Of a stretch of 64,000 nucleotides of DNA, positions 12,623-23,924 are shown piece by piece. Below the pieces are notes generated by a model, which worked only from the letters and a program-made list of their open reading frames with translations, ran no database searches and was not told where the DNA came from. The DNA is taken from positions 7,056,001 to 7,120,000 of the forward strand of contig CM067541.1 of assembly GCA_034509755.1 (NCBI GenBank), in the 5' to 3' direction. Position 1 is the stretch's first letter; each line of letters starts with the position of its first letter. Source of the stretch: Anisodus tanguticus. Lineage: Eukaryota > Streptophyta > Magnoliopsida > Solanales > Solanaceae. Both the position numbers and the translations under genes were made by a program.

Positions 12623-13014
12623 TGGACCTTTGTTGTAATAGGAAAAACTATAAAGTGGACTCTTAGTTATTTTCATTCTCTTAGCTTGAATATTGATGAA
12701 AACTCATATGAGTGTTAGTTTTTCTTAGTTGGTAATTGTAGTGTTAATCTTAGTGATTAGTAGATTGATAGCTAATTAAGGTGGATTCCTTAGTTGGTTG
12801 TTGAATCCTTTTCCATCGATTTCATATAGAGGTTGCTCACTTGTGGATTCATTTGAGTCTCCTATTTTGATTTCGAATAGTATAGGTTCGTTAGTAGGAT
12901 TTGATATTCAATCCAACTTTTCCCATAAATCCTTAACTAATTGGGTCTTGTTTCTATCCTTTATTTTCCACAATTATCTTTTGATTTGATTATTTATATA
13001 CCATGTTGGTATCA

Positions 13015-14289
13015 TAATTATGGGGGCATCTCGGATAAATAATTTTAATTTTTTGTAGAGGTAGGAAAGTAATGGAGACAGAAATGAGTAAATATTTTGC
13101 CTCCAATAAACATGTGTGATCTTTCTCCATTAATATTTGAATCATGACATATAGTGTGTCTATATTACACTGCGCAATCTTATTATCCCATAATTAGAGT
13201 ATTGGCTTATCACGTCGTTTGAAATAATTACGCAGGAAAGCAAAACAATCAATTTGAAATTCTTCAGAAAAAAGCGTTTAGAACCATACACAATTTGCAT
13301 GTTTTATCTTCTCTTCGCTCTCTTCCTTCCACCTACCAATTCAAGAAAAAGAAGAAAAAATGACTATATACTTATGCTTCAAATATGCTTTGCCAATCAT
13401 ATTTTTATCTTATGCTAACCAAGCCAAGAACATGAATCAAAATATTCTCAAAAAGGCACAAAGTGTTCCATAGCAAATAGTACTCCTTGTTGCAATTTAT
13501 ATAACATTATTTCCTTTTATTCGATCTCAAAATGAATGCCAATTTTTCTTATTTCGCAACTATTTAATGATATCTCTATTTTCCTTATTGGATCTCACTT
13601 AATTTTAAAGATGTATTTATTGTGAAAAAAATAACACTAAAAAAGAATAATTTGGTAAGAATAATAAAATATTTCCTTATTTTTTAAAGTCTGGGCCGAT
13701 CAAATGATGTGATGAGATGAGAAAATAGTATATTATACTAAAGAAGTCAATAAACTTCGAGATTCAGATTGATGGGAGATTCATAATTTAGAAAGCAAAT
13801 TCGGGTTGAAGTACCAAATTGCATGTAGTAACATAATTCATGGATTTGATCATGGTTAAAGTTTTCAGAACGTCTTTAATATAGAAAATTTGAACACGTT
13901 ACAGAAATTAACGTAGTTCTTATTTCTTCTTGTTTGCACAATATTCTTTTAAATTATTCTTCTCCTGAACCTGATTCCGGATTCATTATACGATCAAAAT
14001 ATAAATCAAAGTTTACAACCAAAGGAAAGGTGTTCCTTCATTTTAAATCATTACATGTTTTAATTAATTGTAATTTAATGATAATTATATTTGCAAAAAT
14101 ACATATCATGTACTTATTGAATTGATAGTAGACAACCATGCGGGTAAATAAAAATTAGAGAAACTTTCAAGATAATAGCTATTGAATTACACAAACTAGA
14201 AAACAAAATTAGATATGTACACATAATTACGATCCTCCTCAGCAACAACATAAAAATAACTCCGGATAAATACACATACTTATGCTCCA
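13015..14289. other. Intergenic, no gene seen
   Basis: AT-rich sequence between the gypsy right LTR and the end of the COL gene. Short open frames here have no recognisable domain. The part nearest 14289 should contain the COL 3' untranslated region, but no polyadenylation signal can be fixed with confidence. Confidence 0.5.
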
Positions 14290-16122
14290 TTAAAACGATG
14301 GAACGACACCGTATGACGCGTCGGCGGCTATGAGGGAGTCGATTTCGATCTCAGTACGCTTAGCGAATCTCCCTTTAATTCTAGGTCGAGTTTCAGCGTA
14401 AGCTTTTCTAGAAGCATATCGAATAGTCTTCTCAAACTTTCTGTTCTTTCTATTCTCTCTGTATCTCTTTACCCTAGCTTCTCTGTCTACACCGGAGACT
14501 GGGGTCGGTACGGCGTCGCCGGTGGCCGCCGATGAGTTTATCATAAAGATGTTTGATAAATCCGTCATTGCACTGTGGTCTGGTACAACTCCAACGTCCA
14601 GTGATGACGATGAGACCTGTTAGTTAAACAAAGGCAAAACGATAACATACAAAATCAGTGTATATTTTAGTGAGATGGAGGTGTTAAAAGAGAACGCGAT
14701 CAACCTAAAATTACACGAAATGAAGTTACGTTAATAAGTTTATTTAGATCTATAATTTTTAGAGGTCTTTTAATCCTATTGATGATTCACATGTTTACTT
14801 AGATTCAGAGGAGAAATCACTTTGAAACTTACAAGTGAGAGACTTCTATCGTAGTAAATTATTGAGTTCTAAATTAATATTCATTTATATTTAATAATTT
14901 TTTTAAGATTAATATAAAATTTGAACCAAAGCTTTATCGTTTTTATAAGCTAAAGTCTAAGCTCTACGTCTATTTAGATCTTATAATTCCTAGAAATAAT
15001 CTTGTCCGGAATTTATTTATCAATATATAGAAAATATAGGTAGCTTTTATGTTGTATAATAATGGATTTTGACGAGTTTAAATGAAATTACATGTTCACA
15101 TACACCTAACTTACTTGAACTTGAGGTATAATTGTTATTGCTGGTGTGATAATTTTAGATAGATACTTCCCTCTCAAATTAATTTCTATATATCGCGACT
15201 TTTAAGTCAAATTAGATCACATTAATTTATTATTTTAAAATTAAAATTGAAATAATTAAAGTTCAACTAACAGGAATCGAACTATGAAAACATTTGAGAG
15301 GAGTAGACGAATAGTTGCTAAGAAAGATGTGAAAGCAATAGAAGGAACTGAATTACTATTGTACTGAGAGTAAGAAGAATTAAAGGAGAGAAGAGGACAT
15401 ACACTTTGGCTAATGGATTGAGAGGTGAAGTTGTACAAGTAAGGTTTAGATCCACCGAAATCCATTTCATAAGTTGGAAATCCATCAACAACCTGCAAAT
15501 GATTCGCCTCGTTGTTGTTCTGCACCGGCACAACTCCGTCGGAGCTGTAATGACCATGTTGTTGATGCTGATGAAGAATATGCGGTTTTTGCTCATGACA
15601 AGACATAATATCCATATCCAAATACGAATCCATATCATTAAACAAGTTATAGTCAGCAGATTTATACTGATTATTATTATTATTATCATCATTCCCAGCT
15701 TCTTTCGGCGTCGTGGTTAGTAACCACGACGCCGCTTCAGCTTCTTTTTCTGATTCATGAGAGGGAGTCTCCATTACTCCGTCACCGCCGTGAGATTTTA
15801 CGGCGATGGCGGAGTCGTAAAACGGAACTACAGGAAACCGCTCGTGCCTAATAGCTAACGGATTTGCAGAGTGGATATCGCGGTCGCACGTGACGCACAG
15901 TGCGGCTGCGTCCGCCTTGCACGTGACACTAGCCGGTGCTTGCTCGCACATTTCGCAAACCCATACACGCGCGTGAAGCGACGCGAACTTGTTCGCCGCG
16001 TGGATTTTGTAGTCGCAACCTAAGCACAAAAACGCTGAATCTGCCCGGCAGAACACTGTAGCCGACGTCGTTTTGCATGAGTCGCATAGCTTCGCCGTTA
16101 AACTCCAATTTTCCGATCCCAT
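14290..16122 (-). CDS. COL4: CONSTANS-LIKE B-box/CCT transcription regulator (COL3/COL4 type), two exons
   Basis: Two exons: 16122-15403 (240 codons, ATG at 16122) and 14616-14290 (108 codons plus stop), giving 348 residues. The donor AGT|GTATGT and acceptor CAG|GTC join in phase 0 and restore the family stretch SISQSVSSSSLDVGVVPD. Residues about 13-53 and 56-96 are two B-box zinc fingers with their Cys, Asp and His ligands present. An Asn run lies in the middle. Residues 285-329 form a complete CCT domain, and the protein ends in a VP motif (YGVVPSF). CCT domains bind DNA with NF-Y partners; B-boxes mediate protein contacts; VP motifs of relatives bind COP1. It should be a nuclear light and flowering-time or growth regulator. 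The acidic EAASWLL segment and VP ending favour COL3/COL4 over CO itself; the exact orthologue is inferred. An upstream in-frame ATG at 16197 is less likely because family proteins start near MGSENWS. Confidence 0.95.
14617..15402 (-). other. COL intron, 786 bp
   Basis: Phase-0 intron between the B-box exon and the CCT exon, the usual position in CONSTANS-LIKE genes. It begins GTATGT (15402 downward) and ends with an acceptor CAG at 14619-14617. No inserted element was recognised inside. Confidence 0.9.
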
Positions 16123-16224
16123 TTTATATTGTTTCTCTTTCACTTGTTTTTTTCTATTTAGTGAGCGAATCAAAAGTTGAATTGCTTTATTTATCAAAAT
16201 TATTTTTTTGATTACTAAGACTGA

Positions 16225-16236
16225 CTAATATTTATA
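16225..16236 (-). promoter_or_regulatory. COL TATA box
   Basis: On the minus strand the sequence reads TATAAATATTAG, about 105 bp upstream of the COL start codon, a fitting distance for a plant core promoter with a short 5' untranslated region. The copia LTR begins about 180 bp further upstream. Confidence 0.65.
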
Positions 16237-16417
16237 CAAGTATAAAATAGTAACTCAGCTGCTTTATTTAAACAAAGTTATCTCAAGTGGGAGGGATATC
16301 TGTAAGATGACGAATAAGGAATCGACAAGTGGAATGGTTTTTAGCCAAACAAATTTTGGCATTAATTAATGTTGGAAAATAAGAAACTGTCGTTTTATGT
16401 GAAGATGAGTTGTCGAC

Positions 16418-16827
16418 TGAAACAAATAATCCCATTGATTATTTTCATTGATTGAATAGATATATGTATAAATTATAAAATAGGAAAATTTTATTCCTAT
16501 TCTACTTCTAAAATCTTATTCTATCATAATTCTAACTATACAATTTATGGTATGTGTATATCCTAAATATGGTAAGAGTATATCCTAATTTAGGTAATAA
16601 ATATACTACAATATACACACAATATACTTTCCTTAATATACAATTATGTCCACAGTTTTGCTGTCCTATTTCCATGACTGGCCCATCTCGTCCAGGCCAT
16701 TTGGGCCGCCCGCATTGGTCAAGCATCGCCCCCCCGTTGGCCGCCATCGTTCATCGCTTTGTATACCGCGTGATATATACCGATGTATATTCGGTGTATA
16801 TCACATGTATATAACCTCTGTTTAACA
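16418..16827 (-). repeat. 3' LTR of copia-1
   Basis: On the minus strand it runs TGTTAAACAGAGG...TTTCA. The polypurine tract gcgggtgtg lies just outside at 16828-16836. By comparison with the short 5' LTR, U3 is about 16827-16521 and R plus U5 about 16520-16418. A TATA-like stretch sits roughly 30 bp before the inferred R start. It points towards the COL gene, whose ATG is 295 bp beyond its end. Confidence 0.85.
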
Positions 16828-16836
16828 CACACCCGC

Positions 16837-17595
16837 AGTCATAGCGGCGGTCTTCGAACGCTGAGACTGTCTCTAAAAATCTTCAAAGAGAACCGCTGGT
16901 AGACCCTTTGTAAAGATGTCTGCATTTTGATAACGAGACGGGACATGGCATACGCGAACGTGACCCTTTGCAACCTTTTCACGGACAAAGTGAATGTCCA
17001 TTTCGATATGCTTAGTACGTTGGTGTTGAACTGGGTTACCTGAAAGGTAGATGGCACTAATGTTATCTCAATATACCAAGGTTGTCTTCTCAATTGGACA
17101 ATGAAGCTCCAAAAGCAAATTATGTAGCCAACATGATTCGGAGACTACATTCGCTACCCCGCGATATTCTGCCTCTGCACTTGAGCGTGATAGCGTTGCC
17201 TGACGCTTTGCCGACCAGGAGACCAAGTTGTTGCCAAGGAACATACAGTAGCCAGAAGTCGACCGTCTGGTATCGGGACAACCGCCCCAATCAGCATCCG
17301 TGTAAGATACAAGTGTGGATGTAGATGAAGGATATAAGTGCAACCCAAAGTCTAGTGTCCCCTGAATATACCGAATGATGCGTTTGATTGCATTCATGTG
17401 CTCAATCCTGGGATCATGCATGAATAAACACACCTGCTGAACCGCATACGTAATATCCGGTCTAGTAAAGGTAAGATACTGGAGGGCCCCTGCCAGACTA
17501 CGATAGCGGGTCGGGTCCTCATATGGTGCACCTGCTGCGGCACTTAGCTTTGGGTTTGCATCAACTGGCGTGGAAGTGGACTTACAGGATGACAT
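16837..17595 (-). pseudogene. copia-1 RNase H domain
   Basis: Translation carries the copia RNase H landmarks: the YTDADWGG acidic motif, STSGYCMFLG, SRSSAEAEYR, and after a premature TGA stop in the Y-C-D-N motif, a KHIEMDIHFVREKV segment. This domain removes the RNA strand during reverse transcription. The stop at about 17075 (Cys codon changed to TGA) would truncate it. Confidence 0.85.
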
Positions 17596-18660
17596 TCCAA
17601 AATTCTCTCTATGATCTCAAGCAAAGATACTTTCGTTGAGACAAAAACAAGCCACTCGAATGACGCTTGACAAAGAATCCCCAAAAAATAACTCAAAGGC
17701 CCTAAGTCTTTCATAGCAAACTCAGAACTGAGCATGGTCATGATAGACTGGCGCAAGGTATCGGAAGAGGCATTCAAGATGATATCATCCACGTACAAAA
17801 AAATGTAGGCCAATGACGAACCACGGCGGTAGATGAACAAGGAATTATCTGACCTGCTGTGAGTGAACCCAATAGTCGAAACAAAATCAGCAAATCGTGT
17901 ATACCAGGCCCGTGGAGACCGCTTAAGCCCATATAATGACTTATTCAACAAACAGACATGATGAGGGCGGTTGGGATCCCTGAAACCCAACGGCTGATGC
18001 ATATAGACCGTTTCCTTGAGATCACCATGTAGAAAAGCATTCTTGACATCCAATTGATGAATTGGCCAAGTCTTTGAAAGAGTCAAGCTAAGTACAGTGC
18101 GAATGGTAGCCGGTTTGACCACCGGACTAAACGTCTCACCACAATCAATCTCAACCTGCTGAGTCTTACCATCACCAACAAGTCGCGCCTTATGTCGAGC
18201 AAAGGACCCATCTGAATTCTCCTTATAAGCAAAAATCCACATAGACCTGATAATAATAATCTCATATGGACGGGGCACCAACTCCCACGTCTTATTATCA
18301 ATAAGAGCATTATATTCATCAGTCATAGCAATTTTCCAATTAGGGTCATTTAATGCGGACACAGGATTGCGGGGCAATGGGGATTTAGAGACATCATAAT
18401 GTAAATTAAAATGTCTTTTAGGTGTAAAAATACCCCGATGACTATGAGTGACCGGTCTATGACTCGAGGACGAATTGAGGGAATTTTGAGATTTTTCTAG
18501 GCTCGGGACGGATCGGCCGATGCATGCGATGGGCCTCCGCCGGCCCAAATCCCAGAATCGGAAGCTCTCTCGGAGCAGCCAGCAGTGGCTGGACCGGCCC
18601 AATTGTCGGAACTGTTCCTGGGAGCATCGGAATTGCCGGCTAGGCAGATCTTGTGGGTCC
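17596..18660 (-). pseudogene. copia-1 reverse transcriptase
   Basis: It contains the RT hallmarks in order: WKIAMTDEYNALIDNKTWEL, HKARLVGDG, the LDVKNAFLHGDL motif, SLYGLKRSPRAWY and the catalytic YVDD (about 17780), followed by FAMKDLGPLSYFLGI. The catalytic core looks intact. It is out of frame with integrase upstream (near 18640-18660) and with RNase H downstream (near 17600-17680). One open frame spans roughly 18818-17544. Confidence 0.9.
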
Positions 18661-19723
18661 AACGGGCAGTGGGCCCGCTGGAGGATTTTGGGTGCGGGAG
18701 AAGTCCGAAAAATTCTGAATAATATACGGGGATATTTGGTCATCCAAAAATCTATACAACTTAGGCTCGGGAGTATGAACTTTCGTAAAAGGGAATTGAG
18801 TTTCATCAAAAATGACATGGCGATTTATTATGATTTTCTTGGAGGATAAATCAAAACACTTATAACCACGATGATTTGACGGATAACCCAAAAATACACA
18901 CGGGGTAGACCGAGCCTGAAATTTGTTAATTGTGGTGGATGGGAATAACGGATAACATAAGCACCCAAAAATCCGAAGATGAGAATAAGAAGGGTTCTTA
19001 TTATATAGGATTTTGAGGGGAGAAGAATATGTCAGACCTTTAGACGGAATTATGTTAAGAAGATATGTGGCAATTTGTAGAGCATGATGCCAAAAATATG
19101 GAGGTACGGAGGCATGAATTAAGAGAGTTCGGACAATGTTATTTATGAAATGAATTTTGCGTTCGGCTTTCCCATTTTGTGAAGATGTATGAGGACACGA
19201 AAAATGAAAATTTATCCCATTATTAGCACAAAACTCTCGAAACTCCCTATTGTCATACTCTTTCCCATTATCACATTGAATATTTTTTATTTCTCTTTCG
19301 AATTGAGTACGAATGAACGCTCTAAATTTGATGAAGACGGAAAACACTTGTGATTTATTCGCAATTGGAAACGTCCACAAAAATCTAGAATAATCATCTA
19401 AAAAGAGAACATAATATCGATGACCCAAGGAACTAAAAACCGGAGACGTCCATAAGTCGCTATGAATAATGTCAAATGGCATAGAAGTATGAGAATTGGA
19501 GTCTACAAATGGCAATTTAACAATTTTTCCTAATGAACAAGACTGACAAATTGGAGTACGACTCGTACCCTTACAAGAAATAAAGCTATTTTTATCTAAA
19601 ACTGATAAAATAGAATATCCCGGATGACCCAGGCGAGCATGCCACATGGAAGGAGAGATGGTTGCAAAAGTTGACGACAAGGCTGGACTCGATGGACTGA
19701 AACCGGGCATGATAGGATACAGA
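18640..19723 (-). pseudogene. copia-1 integrase
   Basis: An open frame carries the HHCC zinc-binding region (HARLGHPG...CQSCSLGK) and the catalytic D-D-E core: HSDLW, the second Asp in IQCDNGKEY and the Glu in QNGKAERKI. These residues are all present, so the integrase was recently functional. It is out of frame with gag-protease because of one extra G in a G5 run near 19724, and ends early at 18640. Confidence 0.9.
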
Positions 19724-21168
19724 TCCCCCTACTATCACACCTCATGAGATGACTCCTCGTCTTGAAATCCTTCACAAAGAAACCGAAAGGATCAAATTCA
19801 ACAGAAACAGAATTGTCATTTGTGAACTTGCGGACATACACTAAATTTTTAATCAATTTAGGAGCATGCAAAGTATTTTTCAAGAGGAGTCGTGGATTGG
19901 GAGAAGACAACGTTTTCTGACCATATCCTAGAATTGGAATAGAACTGTCATTACCAACAATTATCCCCCGAGGGGTGCTCAAATTGAAATAAGATGAGAG
20001 AGTACCTGATTCGGAAGTCATGTGAGTAGTGGCACCGGTGTCCATATACCAATTTGGGTCCGGTTGAGATAACCCCAGTGTGTGAATTGCGGCCTCGATG
20101 TCGGTTTGAGTGGGGCTTGCTGCATGATGGACTTGCGGAGGTCGGGGCCCAAGAACTCCTGGCCGTGGTGGAGCTGGGCCGTAACTACATCGTTGTGCGC
20201 CATTTGTTGGGCCACCGGCCGCCGGGCCGCCACCGCTTGGGTGTTGGGCTCGGACCGCCGTGGCCGGCCCTCGGCCGCCGGAACTCGCCGCTGGCCGGTA
20301 CGGGTTCCACCGCCATGGGCCCCAGCTTCGTTTGGGCCCAGGGGGTGGTAGGCCACTGTACCCTGGCTGGGACCCACCGCCTGTTTGTTGACCACCGGAA
20401 CTGCCACCAGAACTGCCGTGTTTGCCCCCGCAGTTTTTATTATTATTTTTGCGATTATTCTTGCCGCCACCATTATTATGGTTTTGGCCCGAATTATTCA
20501 CAAATCCCGAAGAACTAGGAGAGGAGGCCACCATGACGACTGGACTTGCTCTGGTAGCCGCCTTTTTAGCCAAACCGGCTTCTTCCAACGTAAGCATGGA
20601 GCGGGCTTGATAGAAGTCGGGAAGAGGGTTGCTTTGGCGAATGAGAGTTCCCACATCATTATAGGTCTTCGAAAGACCGGCAACCAACTGTAGAACTAGA
20701 CAATTATTTGTTATCGGTGCGCCAACATTACGGAGTTGATCTGCCAACTCCTTTAGTTTCTTGCAATATGCAGAAACGTTTGGAAATTCGTCCATTCGAA
20801 CGAGAGAGAATTCCTGCCCGAGTGTGACGACACGTGAATGTTGGTTGTCTTGGAATATGTCACGCAATCTATTCCATGCGCCATAGTCAGTGGTATCCGG
20901 CTCAATAATCGCCGTAGAAGGTCCACCGAAATAGTGGCGTAGATCCACCGGAGAACGGTAGCATCAAGTGTTATCCATAACTCAGGATCCTCCGCAGGAA
21001 GGGGTCTAGCGGGAGGAATGATGTGATGAAGAACTTGATAAGAGATAGCGTGAATTTTAAACAACTCCGCTCACGTAGCATATTGGACGTTTTCCATCTC
21101 AAGGACAATAGGGATACTGCTCTTGATATTGGACACCGTGGGGCAGGGTGATAATTGTTCTTAGACAT
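19724..21168 (-). pseudogene. copia-1 gag and protease
   Basis: The gag start is best placed at the ATG at 21168 (MSKNNYHPAP...). A frameshift after about 20 codons and another near 20900 separate it from the long open part (20948-19724). That part has a UBN2-type gag region (LRDIFQDNQHSRVVTLGQEF), then a low-complexity Gly, Asn and Pro stretch in place of an obvious CCHC knuckle. It ends with an aspartic protease (WYMDTGATTHMT) with the catalytic D-T-G intact. Confidence 0.85.
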
Positions 21169-21319
21169 ATTGGAAGAACAAAGAAGGAAGGGAAATTTAA
21201 GAGAGGTGTTTTTGAGAGTGGAAGACGAATTTTGGAAGAGAAGCCCGAGGGGAGAGGAGGGGTGTCTCGGCCACAAGGAAGATAAAAGTTTGAGAGAAAA
21301 ACTTTTGTGTAGACCTAGT

Positions 21320-21331
21320 CTTTTGATACCA
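21320..21331 (-). promoter_or_regulatory. copia-1 primer-binding site
   Basis: Immediately inside the 5' LTR the minus strand reads TGGTATCAAAAG, matching the first eight bases of the initiator-Met-tRNA complement used by plant copia elements. It also fixes the inner boundary of the LTR at 21332. Confidence 0.85.
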
Positions 21332-21441
21332 TGAAAGAAATAATTCCCTTGATTATTTTCATTGATTGAATAGATATATATATATATATACACATTACAA
21401 AATAGGAGAATCCTATTCCTATTCTACTTCTAAAACCTTAT
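21332..21441 (-). repeat. 5' LTR of copia-1, 110 bp, U3 missing
   Basis: It matches 16418-16521 of the 3' LTR from TGAAA to ...taaaaccttatt and then stops at the target duplication tcgac (21442-21446). Only the part expected to be R plus U5 is present. Confidence 0.8.
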
Positions 21442-21838
21442 TCGACCAAGAAAGACATTGATGGCATGAATAGTGTTTCATACTTCCATCACGGTTAATC
21501 ATAGTTTTCGAGTTTTAAAAGCGGTTTGAACGTGATTTGAAATCATAGTTTGAAGTTTAAGTTTTATTGGGTGATACAATTTAGATTTTTTAAGTTGTAT
21601 CTTTTTTCACTAACATAAAAATCTCACAAGTTGTGAAAATCATCAAAAAAATTTAATTCTTATGCAATTTTATCAAATGAGCAAGTTATAGTTCATAACA
21701 AAATTAATACGCGGCTCGAATACCTTTCTAAAAAAAATTACCAAATTATTGATAGTAATTAATTGTGAAAACAAATGGTTGGTTGAAGAAGTTTGATCTT
21801 CAGTTGTACATTTTTAAGTCATAGCATAGTCATACATT

Positions 21839-21839
<1 letters not shown>

Positions 21840-21876
<37 letters not shown>
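21840..21876. repeat. Compound microsatellite (GT)n(AT)n
   Basis: An uninterrupted run of about ten GT units passes directly into about eight AT units. Confidence 0.95.
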
Positions 21877-21877
<1 letters not shown>

Positions 21878-22631
21878 ATTATGTATTGGACAATTATATT
21901 CAATACAATATAAAGTCGATCAATTGGTATATATCTACTAATTTATGGATCTTTTTTTACAAAATATAAACTTATGGGCTAAATTTTATATTTTAAAAAA
22001 ATTAAAATCATGATTTGGAATCCCAACACACCTTTTTGGATGATTTGGGATTTCAAATCATAACATGAAGTTGAAGTTCAACTTATGTCCAAATTGCATA
22101 AACAAATGTGATTTGAAATCAAATTATGAAATCGTGATTTGAAAACGTATGATCAAATGCCTACTTAGGTACCAAAAAGTTCATGTAAAAAGCGCTTCCA
22201 TTTTAAATAGCTCTTATGCAGCGCGAATTAGAATTAATCGGAGCCTAATGCGAGTAGGCATATTCATCGGTCAGATCGAATCATATTTAGCATATTTTGG
22301 ATTATAATCTCGGACTTTGAATTTTGTAAAATGCAATTCGAATTCAAAGCTTGAAAACCTAATATCTTAAAGGCACATCATACTTGTCTCCCAAACTATT
22401 AAATAATGATGTAATCGAGGAAGTTATTATGATCTAACTCTTCTAAGTCGATATGCGTAATCGGTTCATTGCGAACATGGTGCACTGAAGCGAAGAACGA
22501 GAAGGGATTGGATGATGGTCGATGAATGTGTTGTTTGATAGTGAAGGGTAACGGAGATGAATCTGCAAATCTGACTCTGGACCAATTTTAGGGTTTCGGA
22601 AATGCAGATTTTGTGTTTATGAAATGGAGGC

Positions 22632-22712
22632 ACCGCGACTCCATGATGGAGCACCGTGGCACCACCTAAGGTTTGACAATACGTTGCGGCTCCATGGTGG
22701 AGCGTCGCGGCA
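22632..22712. repeat. Pair of G+C-rich palindromic motifs
   Basis: Two related motifs of about 29 bp, with cores ctccatgatggag (22632-22660) and ctccatggtggag (22684-22712), each sit in a gcg/cgc context and could form short hairpins. They stand out in very AT-rich surroundings. Confidence 0.6.
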
Positions 22713-23924
22713 CTGTTCATCCCGACGAAAAAAAAAATTGAATCGAAACTGAAGTTTTAAAAGTTTCAGATTCTGATTCTGAAGTTTAAGAGTTTCAGAA
22801 TATGAAATTAAAACGTTTTCAAATAAGTAGATATGGTCCTTTGGGGCAAATCTGTAATTAATTTAAATTTTGGAAATTATAGACAGGTCCCTGAAATCTG
22901 AAAATATTGGATTTAAAGGGGTTCAAAATTGAAATTTTAAATTCTTGAGGGACTAAACTGTAAATTCTGAAAATCTAGAATTTATAGAAATACCCTGAAA
23001 ATCAATTTTTAAAATCAGAAAATGTTTAAGCGACTGTTTGGATTAGATTTAAATTTTAGAGTTTAAACAAGTTAACACATTATTATTATTGAATAATATA
23101 CGAACTATATGCTAAGTGTTTAAATGCGTACATTTAATTATTAGCATAATGTCCACAGGCGGCGCCCAATAACTGATCAAACTATCTTATATCATGCCTA
23201 TTGGGTTGATAGTTCCCAACTAAATGTGTTTTTAGAAATAGCATTATTAAATGTCATATTGGATATGACACAAATTGTTGATCTTGGTTAAAATCTTCGA
23301 AACTAAAATGTTCCCCAAATTTTAAATACAAATCTAAATTAAAACGCGTCGTCCATTATAATTGTTAGAGTGCAAGATCCTTTTTGGCGATACGAGTATT
23401 TATGCCAAAGCATTTGCTCTAAGTTTACGAGAACTCAGACTCTTTCAAATATGTGTTTTGAATGTAAAGGTAGATGATAAACTTTTATGAGTATTTACAC
23501 CAAAGTGTTTGCTCACAGAGGCCAAATTTACTTAGATACATAAACACGATCGTGTAATGGAGTTGACTTGCTTAGACAAATCTTGGCGCCAAAGTGTCGG
23601 ACTAATCTAAGAACGCAAGATTAAATATAATATTTGATCAACCAAGAGTTGCAAATAAGTTTTGCAATTGATTTAGAACCTACTAAGATGTGTTATTGAA
23701 GTTATCAGTCAAAGCAAATGCGGAGATACCATAGGTTTGGATCTTGGCCCATTATGACCTTAAATTAATATAGGTTCGTATTCTACCATAGGGTCGTAGA
23801 AGTATGTTAAAATGGTGGGAGTTAATTAAACAAAAGTCCATGTTGATTAGCCTAAATGAATGTTTATAATAGGAAATAAATTTGAGTTTAATTTCATGTC
23901 TATCTAACTTTTCAGATTATCAAA

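Larger units (their letters stand above)
2821..13014 (+). mobile_element. Decayed Ty3/gypsy retrotransposon with nested insertions
   Basis: Two related LTRs bracket this element: 2821-3443, and 9578-13014 once a nested insertion is removed (about 623 and 663 bp). A primer-binding site follows the left LTR, and a polypurine tract (agaaggggagga) ends at 9577 just before the right LTR. Between them are gag, protease, a sliver of reverse transcriptase and integrase, all with stops and frameshifts. The order gag-pro-RT-INT and the sequence of the remnants indicate Ty3/gypsy. Most of RT/RNase H is deleted. Two further LTRs have inserted, one in gag and one in the right LTR. No clear 5-bp target duplication was found outside the outer LTRs. 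Confidence 0.8.
9578..13014 (+). repeat. Right (3') LTR of gypsy element, interrupted
   Basis: It starts tgatatgatcctag directly after the polypurine tract and ends ...ttggtatca at 13014. It is split by a nested LTR at 9854-12622. The two halves rejoin exactly at the duplicated tggac and then match the left LTR. Confidence 0.8.
16418..21441 (-). mobile_element. Ty1/copia retrotransposon (copia-1) with a shortened 5' LTR
   Basis: The element runs on the minus strand: 5' LTR remnant (21441-21332), primer-binding site, gag-protease, integrase, RT, RNase H, polypurine tract, 3' LTR (16827-16418). The domain order with integrase before RT is diagnostic of Ty1/copia. Exact 5-bp duplications tcgac flank it (16413-16417 and 21442-21446). 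Catalytic motifs survive in integrase and RT, but several frameshifts and one stop break the polyprotein, so it is not autonomous now. The 5' LTR is only 110 bp against 410 bp for the 3' LTR. Confidence 0.9.
21447..23879. other. AT-rich sequence with MITE-like and simple repeats, no gene seen
   Basis: No host gene is supported. About 21520-22165 is rich in gatttgaaatca-type words in both orientations and may be an old MITE. A dinucleotide repeat lies at 21840-21876 and a pair of G+C-rich palindromes at 22632-22712. The 5' LTR expected before the copia gag at 23925 could not be recognised. Confidence 0.45.

Noticed and set aside
15406..15720. Open frame on the plus strand inside the COL first exon
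   Set aside because: It is antisense to a well-supported coding exon and has no domain.
20054..20518. Long plus-strand open frame of 154 codons
   Set aside because: It is the antisense shadow of the Gly/Pro-rich gag region of copia-1; high G+C removes stops on both strands.
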